From SZUA-451 sp034721895 (GTDB lineage: Bacteria > Campylobacterota > Campylobacteria > Campylobacterales > Sulfurovaceae), in the NCBI GenBank assembly GCA_034721895.1, contig JAYEND010000060.1, forward strand, positions 1-6,530: DNA of 6,530 nucleotides. Reading direction: 5' to 3'. The translations under genes were made by a program, and so were the position numbers. Below are positions 5,383-6,530 of the stretch, piece by piece. Under the pieces are notes generated by a model. It made no database searches and had not been told where the DNA came from. It saw only the letters and a program-made list of their open reading frames with translations. The first letter of the stretch is position 1; each line of letters starts with the position of its first letter.

Positions 5383-6291
5383 ACTTTTTCCTTTCAGTCG
5401 ATTCACCCTGTTTACATTATAGCCTTTATACTCAAGATATTCTACAACACTCTTCTCTCCTAAAAAGTGCATCACACCAAATGCAAACAAGTAACGTTTT
5501 GTTGGATGCTCTTTGAGTAACGATTCTATCCGTTGTGTCATCAGTCTATTTCTATCATAAAGCAACACTTGTATAAATTTCTCTTCAAACTTTTTATACT
5601 TCTCTATCTTGAACATCGTCCCTTCTATGAAAGCCATCATCTTCTTTTCATCACCTAGCATATAGAGGCTTTTCATCTCCTCTATAAAGCCATTACTCTG
5701 CTCAAGATAATCCAATATCGACTCCAGTCCCATGATCTGCTCTTCTAAAGTAAACATATCCATCGCAGCGATCTGCTCTTCTATGGTCTCAATACCACCT
5801 ACGCTCTTGTTTTTGCTTTGTGCATAACGATATATCTCACTGTCAATCGCTTTTACCATAGGGTATTTAAGTTGATTTTCTAACATGGAAATCACTACAG
5901 AGAGTGCCCAGATCTTCATTTTATCAAAAGGTACGAGGTTCAGTTGCGGATTGATCTGTTTGATATAATTTTCTGTTCTTTGGTAGAGTGACTTAGGGAT
6001 GATTTCTTGCAAACTTTTGTTATCACTCCTCAACATCAAGGCAGCATTCTTCATCTGAAAACTTGCGTCCATAGGAATCTCAGTACGAACTTCATCACTC
6101 TTGTCTATGGCAACTTTAAGTGCCTTAGGAAGCGTTTGCAACTTAGGATCACCCAAATGCATCGTCCCAAAAAGATAAAAAGTTTGTTCCCCTTTTTTGA
6201 CTTCCCATAAAAATGGATGTTTGATAGCCTCATTTGCTACCGATAAAATAGTTAGACTTAATAAAAGTGTTAGCAGTTTAAATAGTTTCAT
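5020..6291 (-). CDS. TraB/GumN family protein fused in frame to an MmcQ/YjbR domain
   Basis: A 423-residue ORF with two parts. Residues 1-19 are a Sec signal peptide (MKLFKLLTLLLSLTILSVA), so the N-terminal part is periplasmic. Residues 20 to about 297 are a complete TraB/GumN (Tiki-like) domain: LFGTMHLGD at 40-48 with the conserved GTxH, GGIETIEEQ at 165-173, and AFGVMHFLGEKSV at 270-282 with the second conserved His. Related proteins are proposed metal-dependent proteases; substrate unknown. Residues 304-423 are a full-length YjbR (DUF419) domain: FDYPFDEKVRVY, KMFAL, NLKCDP, GYHMNKKHWNTV and SYDLV are all typical. YjbR proteins are normally free cytoplasmic proteins of about 120 residues with a CyaY-like, DNA-binding-associated fold, which makes export of this half odd. 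The junction carries its own ribosome site (next entry). Start supported by GAAG 5 nt upstream and by the signal peptide; transcription from the promoter at 6318-6326. Confidence 0.85.
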   Translation of the reverse strand: MKLFKLLTLLLSLTILSVANEAIKHPFLWEVKKGEQTFYLFGTMHLGDPKLQTLPKALKVAIDKSDEVRTEIPMDASFQMKNAALMLRSDNKSLQEIIPKSLYQRTENYIKQINPQLNLVPFDKMKIWALSVVISMLENQLKYPMVKAIDSEIYRYAQSKNKSVGGIETIEEQIAAMDMFTLEEQIMGLESILDYLEQSNGFIEEMKSLYMLGDEKKMMAFIEGTMFKIEKYKKFEEKFIQVLLYDRNRLMTQRIESLLKEHPTKRYLFAFGVMHFLGEKSVVEYLEYKGYNVNRVNRLKGKSMNFEQLDSYLLKKPGATFDYPFDEKVRVYRIAEKMFALTADDVPLEVNLKCDPIYALELRSIYEGVRAGYHMNKKHWNTVTLTDSDVDDESVKELIDHSYDLVFSKLTKKQKEMLQREML

Positions 6292-6316
6292 GTTTCTTCA
6301 CTGGCTTTGTTTTCGC

Positions 6317-6338
6317 AAGTATAGCAAAGTTTATACTT
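6317..6338 (-). promoter_or_regulatory. extended -10 promoter with overlapping inverted repeat, for the TraB gene
   Basis: On the minus strand TGCTATACT (6326-6318) is an extended -10 element (TGn plus TATACT) 27 nt before the start codon; no good -35 is seen, as usual for this promoter class. AAGTATA (6317-6323) and TATACTT (6332-6338) are exact reverse complements with an 8-bp spacer, so the -10 box forms one arm of a possible operator. Because the element is symmetric, a TATACT also points rightward, but no plus-strand gene follows. Confidence 0.5.
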
Positions 6339-6479
6339 CTCTATTAATGCTCTGCTGTTATTTTTATAATATTCAGTAAAACAAAAAACCTTATAAAATT
6401 ATTTAGTCAACCCTGAAAAACCCACTTCCCAAACAAGCCAACTATTCTATATCACCAATTCTACCACAATCTAAAAAGC

Positions 6480-6523
6480 ATCAGATAAAGATCAGTATAT
6501 TCCCTTCTTTGATCTTTCCTGAT
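6480..6523 (-). terminator. terminator-like hairpin at the right edge
   Basis: AAAGATCA (6487-6494) pairs with TGATCTTT (6510-6517), extended by ATCAG (6480-6484) with CTGAT (6519-6523) across a small internal loop. In the minus-strand direction the stem is followed by GCTTTTTAG, a U tract. It probably ends transcription of a gene lying right of the window, isolating the TraB gene. The rest of 6339-6479 is AT-rich and holds no gene I can support. Confidence 0.5.
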
Positions 6524-6530
6524 ATGTAAT

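Overview
The window looks like part of a Gram-negative chromosome. Its AT-rich, non-coding-poor layout, Tat and lipoprotein signals, and protein style suggest a marine or sulfur-oxidising Campylobacterota (Sulfurovum/Sulfurimonas-like). That assignment is an inference from protein flavour, not from a marker gene. Nearly every gene reads on the minus strand; one small membrane protein reads plus.

Left edge (1-441): a minus-strand piece of an AMP-binding (acyl-CoA synthetase type) enzyme keeps the nucleotide-binding signature but has no N-terminal part. It stops against a block of nested inverted repeats (about 131-317) that looks like a mobile or structural intergenic repeat and probably marks the breakpoint. 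Next come a small single-pass membrane protein (442-633, plus) and a hairpin at its stop codon that can serve as terminator for the convergent operon.

Centre (671-3928, minus): a two-gene operon encodes a divergent DUF1800-type lipoprotein and, coupled through a TAATG overlap, a Tat-exported DUF1501 protein. The leader carries a good match to the GEMM / cyclic-di-GMP-I riboswitch aptamer (3843-3928), followed directly by a perfect 14-bp hairpin (3801-3842). The pair of secreted proteins of unknown function is therefore probably under cyclic-dinucleotide control. This is the most interesting signal in the window.

Right part (4027-4863, minus): a compact type II toxin-antitoxin operon, DUF1778/TacA-like ribbon-helix-helix antitoxin followed by a TacT-like GNAT acetyltransferase toxin with an ATGA overlap. 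It has a clean sigma70 promoter and a 15-bp palindrome at the transcript start that is a natural operator.

Right end (5020-6530, minus): a single ORF joins a signal-peptide-bearing TraB/GumN domain to a complete MmcQ/YjbR domain. A strong internal ribosome binding site and ATG lie exactly at the junction, so this is either a real fusion or two genes merged by loss of a stop. An extended -10 promoter with an overlapping inverted repeat precedes it. A terminator-like hairpin at the right edge probably belongs to a gene beyond the window.
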